A DNA stretch of 64,000 bases from Spirochaetales bacterium (GTDB lineage Bacteria > Spirochaetota > Leptospiria > Leptospirales > Leptonemataceae). Under the pieces are notes generated by a model. That model worked only from the letters and a program-made list of their open reading frames with translations. It was not told the origin of the DNA and did no database searches. Shown piece after piece: positions 1 through 8,530 of this stretch. Location of the stretch: positions 62,001-126,000 of the forward strand of contig JACKOY010000003.1 of the NCBI GenBank assembly GCA_024233935.1, given 5' to 3'. The first letter of the stretch is position 1. Every line of letters begins with the position of its first letter. Position numbers and translations under genes: made by a program.

Positions 1-351
1 CGCCTGCATCAAAGCGATCTCGCTCACCGCAAAAACAAAGGCTGGACGTTCTTCGAGTTCGATCTGGAACCCGAGATTCAAACGCAGACACTCCTCAAAG
101 AGTTCGGCGGTGCGCATGGCCAGAAAGGCGTCATCGCCCTGCCCCACCGGCACGCCGGCCCTCACGGCGTCGGACTCGCGCGCAAACACGGTCAGGCGTT
201 CCAGGTTTTCGGGCGTGTTTCCGAGCCGTGCCAGAAGAAAGGCGCCGGGAACCAGGTATTCGGGCTGCATGGCCGCCAGCCGCAAAAACTCGTCGCGGGC
301 AATGCGCCCGCCTTCCAGGTCGTCGCGGATCCGTTCCAGCTGAGAGAGCAT
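1..351 (-). CDS. Hypothetical protein, N-terminal part (runs off the window)
   Basis: An open frame of 117 codons starts with ATG at 351 and continues past the window edge. The start shares one base with the stop of the upstream methyltransferase (TGATG), so the two are probably translationally coupled. The visible part begins MLSQLERIRDDLEGG and is soluble and mostly helical-looking, with no signal peptide or membrane segment. I recognise no family. The coupling is the main reason to believe the start. Confidence 0.6.
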   Translation of the reverse strand, partial: MLSQLERIRDDLEGGRIARDEFLRLAAMQPEYLVPGAFLLARLGNTPENLERLTVFARESDAVRAGVPVGQGDDAFLAMRTAELFEECLRLNLGFQIELEERPAFVFAVSEIALMQA

Positions 352-1115
352 CACAAAACCCGACCCAGGCGCATAAAGAGCGGCCACTCGACCAAACGTT
401 CTATTTCGGGCTCGCCCCAATGAAAACGAATCTCTGCGCGCACCTGGTCGAGCGGGTCCTGCCCGGTCGCGGCCTGAAAACGACGCGTCGCCGACCAGGT
501 CGCCAGATAGCCGATGAAAGCCTCGCAGTCCCAGGTAAGTTGCATGCGAAACTCCGGAGTCGGCAGTTCTTCGAAGGGAAACTCAAGGTCTCGATAGTGC
601 CCTTCCACCAGGCGCCGTTCCGGCGGCCAATAAGGCCCGACGATTTCAGAATAATAACGCACAAGCAGGCGATTCAGTGCTTCGATGCCGGATCCAGAAC
701 CCGTCAATCGGTGTAGCGCATACCCCCAGGCCGCAAGCACACCGGTCGGCTTTGAGACCCGTCGCACCTCTACGAAAAATTTTTCATGATCGAACCAGTG
801 CAGTGCCTGGGCGACCGTAACCAGATCGATGCTCTGATCCCCAAGGCCGCTGGCTTCTGCAGTTGCCTGCCGGTATTCTATGTTCGGAGCGGGCTGCGCG
901 GCTTTCAGTTGCTCGGCGCTGCCGTCGGTTGCGATCACCCGGTCAAAACTGCGCGCCACTTCGATCGCCGCCTGACCGGAACCGGTGGCACAATCCCAGG
1001 CCAGTCGCTTTTCCGTACATTGCGCGACAACAAAATCAAAAAGCGCTTCGGGATAACGCGGACGATAGCGGGCGTAGTCGGTACTACCGGTCGAAAAGTG
1101 ATCCTTGAAACTCAT
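351..1115 (-). CDS. Class I SAM-dependent methyltransferase
   Basis: 254 residues. The order of motifs is that of the small-molecule Methyltransf_11/25 group. Motif I is near residue 40 (WDCATGSGQA), where DxATGSGQ binds S-adenosylmethionine. An acidic motif II (VIATDGS) follows near 60, then motif IV/post-I (IDLVTVAQALHWF) near 95-107. The ALHWF signature is shared with yeast Crg1/Tmt1-like trans-aconitate methyltransferases, so a small carboxylic acid is a possible substrate, but that is inference. No Shine-Dalgarno sequence is obvious. It is followed with one-base overlap by an unknown partial gene. Confidence 0.85.
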   Translation of the reverse strand: MSFKDHFSTGSTDYARYRPRYPEALFDFVVAQCTEKRLAWDCATGSGQAAIEVARSFDRVIATDGSAEQLKAAQPAPNIEYRQATAEASGLGDQSIDLVTVAQALHWFDHEKFFVEVRRVSKPTGVLAAWGYALHRLTGSGSGIEALNRLLVRYYSEIVGPYWPPERRLVEGHYRDLEFPFEELPTPEFRMQLTWDCEAFIGYLATWSATRRFQAATGQDPLDQVRAEIRFHWGEPEIERLVEWPLFMRLGRVL

Positions 1116-1248
1116 CGCTTACGCTAAGGGCATTGGCCGGCCACATCGCGCGCAACCTTTTTCCGGCAATCGCCGATCCAGTGAACCTTCCGAGCGTTGG
1201 CGGACGAGAGACTACCACTCCCGTCGGTCGAGTACGGATCGGGCTTCT

Positions 1249-1872
1249 TCAGTTGGGATTCGAAAGATCGATGACCCGTCGCAACTGCAAGAAATCCACG
1301 CCGGAGTCGCGACCACGCTCCGCAACCGTTGCGCGGCGGGCCAGCCAGTGCTGCAATTCTTCGTCCACCTGGGGATCGGCCGCAATCATGCCGGAGTGCA
1401 CCTGGCGCAGGTAGGCCACCATGAGCCGCACAATCAAAAGTATGTGAACCCGATAGAAATCGAACAGGCGGGCCATACGCACGTTGCCGGACTGCAACGA
1501 ATAGTGACAGGCAATCGAGAACAGGCGCGAAGGTCCCATCAGTTCGAAACGCGAAACCGACTCCGCGTTTTTCTTTTCCCGCGCGCGGCTTACGGTCAGA
1601 TGTTCGGCGTTGATGCGCGCTATAAAAACAATCGGAGCATTCTGTCCCAGATACGGATCGTGCCGACGGATGGTGGCGTCGATCTCGTCTTCGTCGCTCA
1701 GAAGATACGGCTCGATATTTTCGCCGTAGGTCGGATCGAGCTGGCGGGCGATCATGCCGGCCAGGTAAATCGTGGGCTCGGCCGGAATCTCCTGCTCGGG
1801 ATTTTCGAGCAGGAATCGCTCCAGACCAATCAGATGCCTTCGATAGTTTCGCTCCCAGCTGGCGTTGCTCAT
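1249..1872 (-). CDS. Hypothetical protein
   Basis: 207 residues from an ATG preceded by GGAGGGG at about six bases, which decides the start over an in-frame ATG at 1935. It is a soluble protein without signal peptide, rich in Arg and Glu. A central stretch around residues 130-160 (FDFYRVHILLIVRL) is hydrophobic and could be a buried helix. No family is recognised. It is the first gene of a possible minus-strand run with the methyltransferase, separated by 133 bp that contain nothing I can name. Confidence 0.65.
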   Translation of the reverse strand: MSNASWERNYRRHLIGLERFLLENPEQEIPAEPTIYLAGMIARQLDPTYGENIEPYLLSDEDEIDATIRRHDPYLGQNAPIVFIARINAEHLTVSRAREKKNAESVSRFELMGPSRLFSIACHYSLQSGNVRMARLFDFYRVHILLIVRLMVAYLRQVHSGMIAADPQVDEELQHWLARRATVAERGRDSGVDFLQLRRVIDLSNPN

Positions 1873-2039
1873 GGCGCCCCTCCGGAAAATCTCCAACCCG
1901 GCGCGAAATCGTGACCGCGCCCGAATTTTCGTCAAGCATCACACTGCCCTTTTACTATCGACTGTTTGGAAAAGGGCCTTACCCTTATAAGACGCGGACC
2001 CGTAGCGGCCCGTGCATTTGTTTCGGGACTTTTGCCTGA

Positions 2040-2522
2040 TTATTGCGGCGAACTCACGCAGCGCACAAAGTTGCGACCGCGGGGCTCCGCAAAACGATGG
2101 CCGTCCAGATAACTCACAGCCTCGCCCATCACGCCGCCCTCTTCAATCTGGTAGTCCGCAGCCCAGTAGCGAAAGGGATAGGTGGCGCTGAAAAACGTCA
2201 GATCCAGAAAAGGCCGGGTGCGCGAGCGATCCATGATGCTGAAAAGCTCCCGGGCGTCGGGAAGCCTCCAGACCCTTTGATCCAGAGTCATGCCTTCGCA
2301 GAGCTCCCGGGCTTCGTACCAACCGACGAGCCGTGAATCGCCCTGACACAGTCCATCGGCCGGAACCTGGCCGGCGCTGCACTTCTGCCAGGCCAGCCCC
2401 GTATCGCGATCAAGCACCACGCCCTGGCCGCTGTCACTGAAGCGCGGTTCGACGGCGTAGGCCAGACCGGCTATGATAAAAAGCGCCCCGGGGAGCAGCA
2501 GGCGGTGCGGACGTGGGAACAT
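2040..2522 (-). CDS. Secreted DUF1566 (Lcl C-terminal-type) protein
   Basis: 160 residues from an ATG with AGGAAGGGA just upstream. Residues 1-24 form a signal peptide (basic start, hydrophobic core, AYA cleavage-like end). The rest has the DUF1566 layout: VVLDRDTGLAWQKC near 35-48, a WYEARELC helix near 68-75, WRLPDARELFSI near 85-96 and a C-terminal NFVRCV. Paired cysteines suggest disulfides in the periplasm or outside. DUF1566 proteins are common in spirochaetes, often as surface or lipoprotein modules; the function is not known. It is divergent from purS, with 96 bp between the starts. Confidence 0.75.
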   Translation of the reverse strand: MFPRPHRLLLPGALFIIAGLAYAVEPRFSDSGQGVVLDRDTGLAWQKCSAGQVPADGLCQGDSRLVGWYEARELCEGMTLDQRVWRLPDARELFSIMDRSRTRPFLDLTFFSATYPFRYWAADYQIEEGGVMGEAVSYLDGHRFAEPRGRNFVRCVSSPQ

Positions 2523-2618
2523 TCCCTTCCTGAATCGGCCGACCCGGTTCCCAAAATGAAGCCAGGCACGCAAAAATCCCTTTGCCAAAAATCGCGCCCG
2601 GCCGGCTCCTGCGGTGAG

Positions 2619-2873
2619 ATGGGCAAATTTCTCGCAAAAGTCTATATTCAACTCAAAGAATCGATCCTCGATCCCCAGGGTCAGGCTGTCATTCATGCGC
2701 TTCACAATCTGGGTCACCAGGAAGCCGAAGACGTGCGCATTGGCAAATACATCGAAGTGCGCCTGAGCGCCGAAAACAAAAGTGCGGCCGAAGCCCGCGT
2801 GCACGAATACTGTGGCGGCCTGCTCGCCAATCCGGTGATCGAAACCTATCGCTTCGAGCTGACCGAGGCCTGA
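2619..2873 (+). CDS. purS: Phosphoribosylformylglycinamidine synthase subunit PurS
   Basis: 84 residues, the usual PurS length. PurS bridges PurQ and the small PurL and helps channel ammonia in the fourth step of purine synthesis. The N-terminal beta strand AKVYIQLKESILDPQG, the phrase GKYIEVRL near 50 and the terminal YRFELTE match the family. I chose the ATG that gives normal family length; an in-frame upstream ATG at 2505 would add 38 unrelated residues and run into the divergent gene. purQ begins one base after the stop. No purL is in the window, so that subunit must be elsewhere. Confidence 0.88.
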   Translation: MGKFLAKVYIQLKESILDPQGQAVIHALHNLGHQEAEDVRIGKYIEVRLSAENKSAAEARVHEYCGGLLANPVIETYRFELTEA

Positions 2874-2874
2874 C

Positions 2875-3545
<671 letters not shown>

Positions 3546-3546
<1 letters not shown>

Positions 3547-5603
3547 TGTCACAATTCCGGCTGGCCACGATTGCCCTCAATCAGACCCCGCTCGACTGGG
3601 CAGGAAATGAGGCGCGCATCCGGGCTGCCCTGAAGGCTCTCGCGGGCGAAGACCATCGACCGCAGTTGACCCTGTTCCCGGAATTATGCCTGACCGGCTA
3701 CGGCTGCGAAGATGCCTTTCATTCCCCCGACGTGGCCAGGCGGGCCGGAGCCATGTTAACTCGCCTGGCTCAATTTTCACATAACATCCTGCCCGATACG
3801 GCGATTCTTCTGGGGCTACCGGTGCGCCATCTGGATCGCGTCTACAACTGTATGGCGGTCGTGCAAGGCGGCGTGGTGCGCGGACTCGTTCCGAAAAGAA
3901 ATCTCGCGGGAGACGGCGTTCACTACGAGCCCCGTTGGTTTTCCGCGTATCGCGGCAGTTCTGAGAAAATTGACTTCGGCGAAGAGTCGGTCCTGTTTGG
4001 TTCCCTGCTCTTCCGTCACTCTGGCGTGCGCTTTGCGATCGAGATTTGCGAAGACGCCTGGGTACCGGTGCGACCGGCGCTGGATTACATGCGGCGAGGG
4101 GCCGAGCTGATCTTAAATCCGTCGGCCTCCCACTTCGCCTTCGGCAAGTACGAGCGGCGAAAGGCGATCGCACTCGAATCGTCCCGGGCCTATGCCTGCA
4201 TATTCGTTCAGGTCAACTTGTTGGGAAATGAAGCCGGACGCATGATCTACGACGGCTCGAGCCTGGTTTGTTCGGCCGGAGATGTGCTGCGCGAAGACCG
4301 CGGTTTTTCTTTCGGCGATAGCATAGCCCGATCCATCGACCTGGACCTGGAACCGAACCGGGCGCTCCGTTCGCGGCTTTTCTCCCTGCAAAACCAGGAA
4401 CCGGCCAGTGGCGCTGCGCCTTCATCACCACCGCCGGCAGTTGTGGAGCTGCCGCCTTCCGCCGGGCGAAAAATCGGCTTCGGTTCATCGGGCACGGAGG
4501 CGGCCAACCAGGCCGGTTCTCTGGCCCAGCGCAAAGCGCGCACCGCAGCCCTCAGCCGCTTTCAGGAATTCGTTCTCGCCCAGAGTCTGGGCCTTCTGGA
4601 TTACATGCGCAAGTCCCGCAGCCGCGGTTTTGTTGTCTCCCTTTCGGGCGGGGCGGACTCGGCCACCTGTGCGCTTCTGGTGGCCCTGGCGCTACGCCAC
4701 GCCGCCGAGGAACTGGGAGTGCAGGTTTTGCTGGATCGTTTAGGTCGCGGCGATCTGAAGCAGCTGGCAGTCGGAAACGACACCGCAAGCAGTGTTCGCG
4801 CTATCGTGCCGGAAGTTCTTTTTACGCTCTACCAGGCGACGGCCCAGAGCAGTTCCACCACCCGGGAAGCCAGCGCCGCTCTGGCGGACGCAATCGGGAG
4901 CAAGCACTCCGAAGTCGAGGTGGAGGGCATTGTTGATGCGTACCTCAAAGCCATCGAACCCGTACTGAAGCGCAGTCTGGATTGGGAACAAGACGACATC
5001 GCCTTACAAAACATACAGGCGCGCGTACGAAGCCCCATGGTCTGGCTGCTCGCCAACGTGAAACGCTGCCTTCTGCTTACGACCAGCAATCGCAGCGAAG
5101 CGGCCGTGGGTTACTGCACCATGGACGGCGACTCCAGCGGAGGCCTGGCGCCCCTGGGCGGGGTCGACAAGGCTTTCATTCAGACCTGGCTCGGGCATAT
5201 GGAAAACGTCGGGGACGAGTTTATGGGACCGCTCAAGGCCCTGGAGCTGATCAACGCCCAGGCACCCACAGCGGAACTCCGCCCGGCGTCCTTTGCACAA
5301 ACCGACGAAAAGGATCTGATGCCGTACCCGGTTCTGGATCTGGTGGAGCGCCTGGCGATCCGGGACCGCAAAGCGCCCGAAGAAGTCCTCCGGGCCCTGG
5401 AACACGCCGGTCTGGAAATTCCGCGCGAGCGCCTGCTTCAGTACGTGCGCCGATTCTTTACACTCTGGTCGCAGAACCAATGGAAACGGGAACGCTACGC
5501 GCCGTCCTTTCATATGGACGAGGAAAACCTGGATCCGCGCAGCTGGTATCGCTTTCCTATCCTGTCCGGCGGTTACGACCGGGAACTCGAAGAACTGGAT
5601 TGA
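3546..5603 (+). CDS. nadE: Glutamine-dependent NAD+ synthetase
   Basis: 685 residues, two domains. The N-terminal nitrilase-fold glutaminase carries the Glu-Lys-Cys triad in FPELCLTGYGCED, PKRNLAG and EICEDAW. The C-terminal ATP-pyrophosphatase domain has the P-loop SLSGGADSATCA near residue 368, and TTSNRSEAAVGYCTMDGD near 516-533 follows. It converts deamido-NAD, glutamine and ATP to NAD+. The length fits the long NadE form (as in Mycobacterium tuberculosis) rather than the ammonia-dependent 275-residue form. It overlaps purQ by one base. Confidence 0.95.
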
Positions 5604-5654
5604 AGAAGCTTATGTTCACTTGCCAAATGCATCGCTTTTGCCTACTCTTTTGCA

Positions 5655-5789
5655 ATGGACGAAGGCGGTTTCCGATGTCCGTTGTGTCAGCAACCGGCCA
5701 CCCTGATTTGGGTTCACGGGCATGGCCAGTGCAGCGCCTGCGGCAACAACGTCGATCCGTGCTGCTCGGGCGAGTCGGCTTCTTCTTGA
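5655..5789 (+). CDS. Very small double-CxxC zinc-ribbon protein
   Basis: A 44-residue frame between nadE and the HAD gene. It begins MDEGGFRCPLCQQPATLIWV and has a second CSACG knuckle followed by a CC pair. Two CxxC knuckles 14 residues apart are the classic layout of a zinc ribbon. No good Shine-Dalgarno sequence is visible, so translation may depend on coupling. It overlaps the proposed start of the HAD gene in another frame by 31 bases. I consider it a probable real gene because this cysteine spacing is unlikely by chance. Confidence 0.5.
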   Translation: MDEGGFRCPLCQQPATLIWVHGHGQCSACGNNVDPCCSGESASS

Positions 5790-6709
5790 TTGCAATTCTC
5801 GCCCCGCTATCGTTTTGTTCGCCTCGTTTTGAATCTTCGGAGCCGCATGTGAAGATTGTGCTCGATCGAATCGCCGAGACCCGCCAGGGCATAGAACACT
5901 TTGCGCGCCAGGGACGCCATACCTGCGCCGAAGAGAAATGTATCTTTGTAACGTTCTGGGATTTCGACGGAACGATCCTGCATGGCGACTGCACCGACGG
6001 GCTTCGGGAAAACGGACAGGTTGTTTACCCCGGCTTGCAGCAACTGGCCATTGAAGCCGGACTTTCTCCTCGTTACTCCGGCTCAAACGCCTTTGCCCGC
6101 TACCAGGCCGACTATGACGCACTCGAAGAGCGCGAGGGTTATGGGCCGGCATTTGCCTACATTCCGACGATCTATGCGGGCACGCCGCGTCGCCTGCTTG
6201 ACGAACGGGCCCGGGAAGTTTTCGAGAGCAGCATCCGGAACTACTACTTTGCCTCGTCGGTGGACATTTTACGAAATCTGCACGACGATGGCGTACGCAC
6301 CTACATCATCTCTGCCAGCCCGACCTTCTTTGTGCGGGCCGCTGCCGAATCAATTGGAGTGCCCCGCGAATGGATCTCCGGGTACAGCGTCGAAGTGGAC
6401 AACGGGCTTTTGACCGATCGCGTGATTGAGCCTTTGAACTATGCCGAAGGCAAAACCGAACGCATTCAGTTGATTCTGGATGAAATTCGCGCCACCGAAC
6501 AAACCGAAAACGTTTATGTGCTCGGTGGTTTTGGCAATAGCTACCATACAGACAGCCACTTTCTGAAGTGGGTCGCCTCGCAACAACTGCCGTCGGGTGC
6601 GCCGGTGGCAGTCTTGATCAACGGCGACGCACCAGCAGGCGAAGAGAGCCATTTCCTGAACGTGTCCCAAACAGAGCTGGTCAGCCAGGACGGCAGGCAA
6701 ACCAATTGA
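5759..6709 (+). CDS. Exported HAD-superfamily phosphatase-like protein
   Basis: About 316 residues from a GTG. The first 20 residues (LLGRVGFFLIAILAPLSFC) look like a signal peptide, perhaps a lipoprotein signal, although Phe at -1 of the Cys is atypical. Motif I is FWDFDGTIL, with nucleophile and acid Asp. Motif II is SASPTF and the motif III Lys is probably in EGKTERI. Motif IV reads GGFGNSYHTD where phosphoserine-phosphatase relatives have GDGxND, so the first metal-binding Asp is missing. An alternative ATG at 5612 would give 365 residues but run through the zinc-ribbon gene. Product and substrate are unknown. Confidence 0.75.
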   Translation: MLLGRVGFFLIAILAPLSFCSPRFESSEPHVKIVLDRIAETRQGIEHFARQGRHTCAEEKCIFVTFWDFDGTILHGDCTDGLRENGQVVYPGLQQLAIEAGLSPRYSGSNAFARYQADYDALEEREGYGPAFAYIPTIYAGTPRRLLDERAREVFESSIRNYYFASSVDILRNLHDDGVRTYIISASPTFFVRAAAESIGVPREWISGYSVEVDNGLLTDRVIEPLNYAEGKTERIQLILDEIRATEQTENVYVLGGFGNSYHTDSHFLKWVASQQLPSGAPVAVLINGDAPAGEESHFLNVSQTELVSQDGRQTN

Positions 6710-6739
6710 CACGCCGCCTGGCCGCCAGAACCTATATCG

Positions 6740-8527
6740 ATGGCCGAAACAAACGGAAAAGATCTGAACTGGCGTAGCCACGTCGTGACCGAAGGCGATC
6801 GACGAGCGCCCAACCGCGCCATGCTGCGGGCGGTCGGTTTCAGCGACGCCGACTTTAAGAAACCGATCATCGGCGTTGCTTCAGGCTACAGCACCATTAC
6901 TCCCTGCAATTCGGGCATCCGCCGTCTGGACGAAGCGGTCTCCGCCGGAATACGCGAGAAAGGCGGCATGCCGCAGACCTTCGGAACCATCACCATCTCG
7001 GACGGAATTTCCATGGGGACCGAGGGCATGAAGTTTTCTCTGGTGAGTCGCGAGGTCATCGCAGATAGTATCGAAACCGTGTGCAACGGACAGAGTATGG
7101 ATGGGGTCGTGGCCATCGGAGGTTGCGACAAGAACATGCCGGGGGCTATGATTGCGATGGCGCGTCTGAACATTCCGGCCGTCTTCGTCTATGGCGGTAC
7201 CATCAAACCGGGCAGATTTAACGGCCGCGATCTTAACGTGGTTTCTGTCTTTGAAGCGGTCGGCCAGTTTGGCGGCGGCAAGATCGACCGGGAGGAGTTC
7301 CAGGCCGTCGAACAAAATGCCTGTCCCGGTTCCGGAAGTTGTGGGGGCATGTACACTGCCAATACCATGTCTGCTGCTTTTGAAGCGCTGGGCATGAGCC
7401 TGCCCGGAAGCTCGACCATGGCCAACGTGGACGACGAGATCATTGCGGCCAGCAAACAGGCCGGTGAAGCGGTTTTCGAACTGATTCGAAAAGACATGCG
7501 GCCCGCGCAGATTATGACCCGGGATGCCTTTGAAAACGCGATCAGCGTGGTCATGGCAATCGGCGGTTCCACAAACGCGGTCCTGCACCTGCTGGCCATC
7601 GCTCATTCCATGGGCATTCGGCTTTCTATCGACGATTTTGAAAGCATCGCAAAACGAGTGCCCCACATCGCGGACATGAAGCCTTCCGGCCGCTACCTGG
7701 CGGTGGACCTGCATGCCGTGGGCGGAATCCCGCGGGTCATGAAGATGTTGCTCGAGGCCGGCTTGATCAAAGGCGACTGTTTGACTGTAACCGGAAAGAC
7801 CGTGGCCGAAAACCTGAAAGACATACCCGCCACACTTCCCGCGAATCAGGACCTGTTGCGGCCCCTGGACCGACCTTACTATCGCCGGGGGCATCTGGTG
7901 ATTCTGCGCGGAAACATCGCTCCCGGTGGCGCGGTTGCGAAAATCTCTGGTGTCAAAAAACCGGCCATGACCGGCCACGCGAAATGCTACGACTCTGAAG
8001 AGCAGTGCATGGACGCGATTATGACCGACCAGGTGGAAGCCGGGGACATCATCGTGATTCGCTACGAAGGTCCCCGGGGCGGGCCCGGCATGCGCGAAAT
8101 GCTGAGCCCCACTGCTGCCCTGATTGGCAAGGGTCTCGGCGATGCCGTCGGCCTGATTACGGATGGTCGTTTCTCGGGCGGCACTTACGGCATGGTGGTC
8201 GGTCACGTGAGCCCCGAGGCTCAGGTAGGCGGGCCGATCGCACTTCTGCGCGATGGCGATCTGATCACCATCGACGCCTATTCGAATCTGCTGGAAGTGC
8301 ACCTGACCATTGATGAACTCCTGGCCCGCGCCAGGGAATGGCAGGCTCCCGCTCCACGTTACCGGCGGGGCGTGCTTCTGAAGTACGCGCAGCTGGTCGG
8401 CTCGGCCGAATTCGGTGCCGTTACGGACGGAGATCAAACCTACGATCCCGAAACCTTTCTGGATCGGGACTGGCACAAGAATCTGCGCGAATTGACCAGC
8501 GCGCGGGAAATGCGGACGGGGGACTGA
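6740..8527 (+). CDS. ilvD: Dihydroxy-acid dehydratase
   Basis: 595 residues, normal for the IlvD/Edd family. It dehydrates 2,3-dihydroxy-isovalerate and 2,3-dihydroxy-3-methylvalerate in valine and isoleucine synthesis. Fe-S ligand motifs are visible: Cys in TPCNSG near 53-58, GGCDKNMPG near 126-134 and CPGSGSCGGMYTANTM near 195-210. The C-terminal GRFSGGTYG motif is present, as is GPRGGPGMREML. The start lacks a clear ribosome site. The next gene, meaA, begins three bases after the stop. Confidence 0.96.
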   Translation: MAETNGKDLNWRSHVVTEGDRRAPNRAMLRAVGFSDADFKKPIIGVASGYSTITPCNSGIRRLDEAVSAGIREKGGMPQTFGTITISDGISMGTEGMKFSLVSREVIADSIETVCNGQSMDGVVAIGGCDKNMPGAMIAMARLNIPAVFVYGGTIKPGRFNGRDLNVVSVFEAVGQFGGGKIDREEFQAVEQNACPGSGSCGGMYTANTMSAAFEALGMSLPGSSTMANVDDEIIAASKQAGEAVFELIRKDMRPAQIMTRDAFENAISVVMAIGGSTNAVLHLLAIAHSMGIRLSIDDFESIAKRVPHIADMKPSGRYLAVDLHAVGGIPRVMKMLLEAGLIKGDCLTVTGKTVAENLKDIPATLPANQDLLRPLDRPYYRRGHLVILRGNIAPGGAVAKISGVKKPAMTGHAKCYDSEEQCMDAIMTDQVEAGDIIVIRYEGPRGGPGMREMLSPTAALIGKGLGDAVGLITDGRFSGGTYGMVVGHVSPEAQVGGPIALLRDGDLITIDAYSNLLEVHLTIDELLARAREWQAPAPRYRRGVLLKYAQLVGSAEFGAVTDGDQTYDPETFLDRDWHKNLRELTSAREMRTGD

Positions 8528-8530
8528 GTC

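Noticed and set aside
1907..1935. TTGACG box as promoter of the 1249-1872 gene
   Set aside because: The -35 match is good but every candidate -10 is poor.
5612..5758. Earlier ATG for the HAD protein
   Set aside because: It has a weak AAGAAG site, but would read through the zinc-ribbon gene and place the signal peptide about 50 residues in.
6881..8476. 531-codon open frame antisense to ilvD
   Set aside because: GC-rich shadow of a highly conserved enzyme; no family features and no ribosome site.
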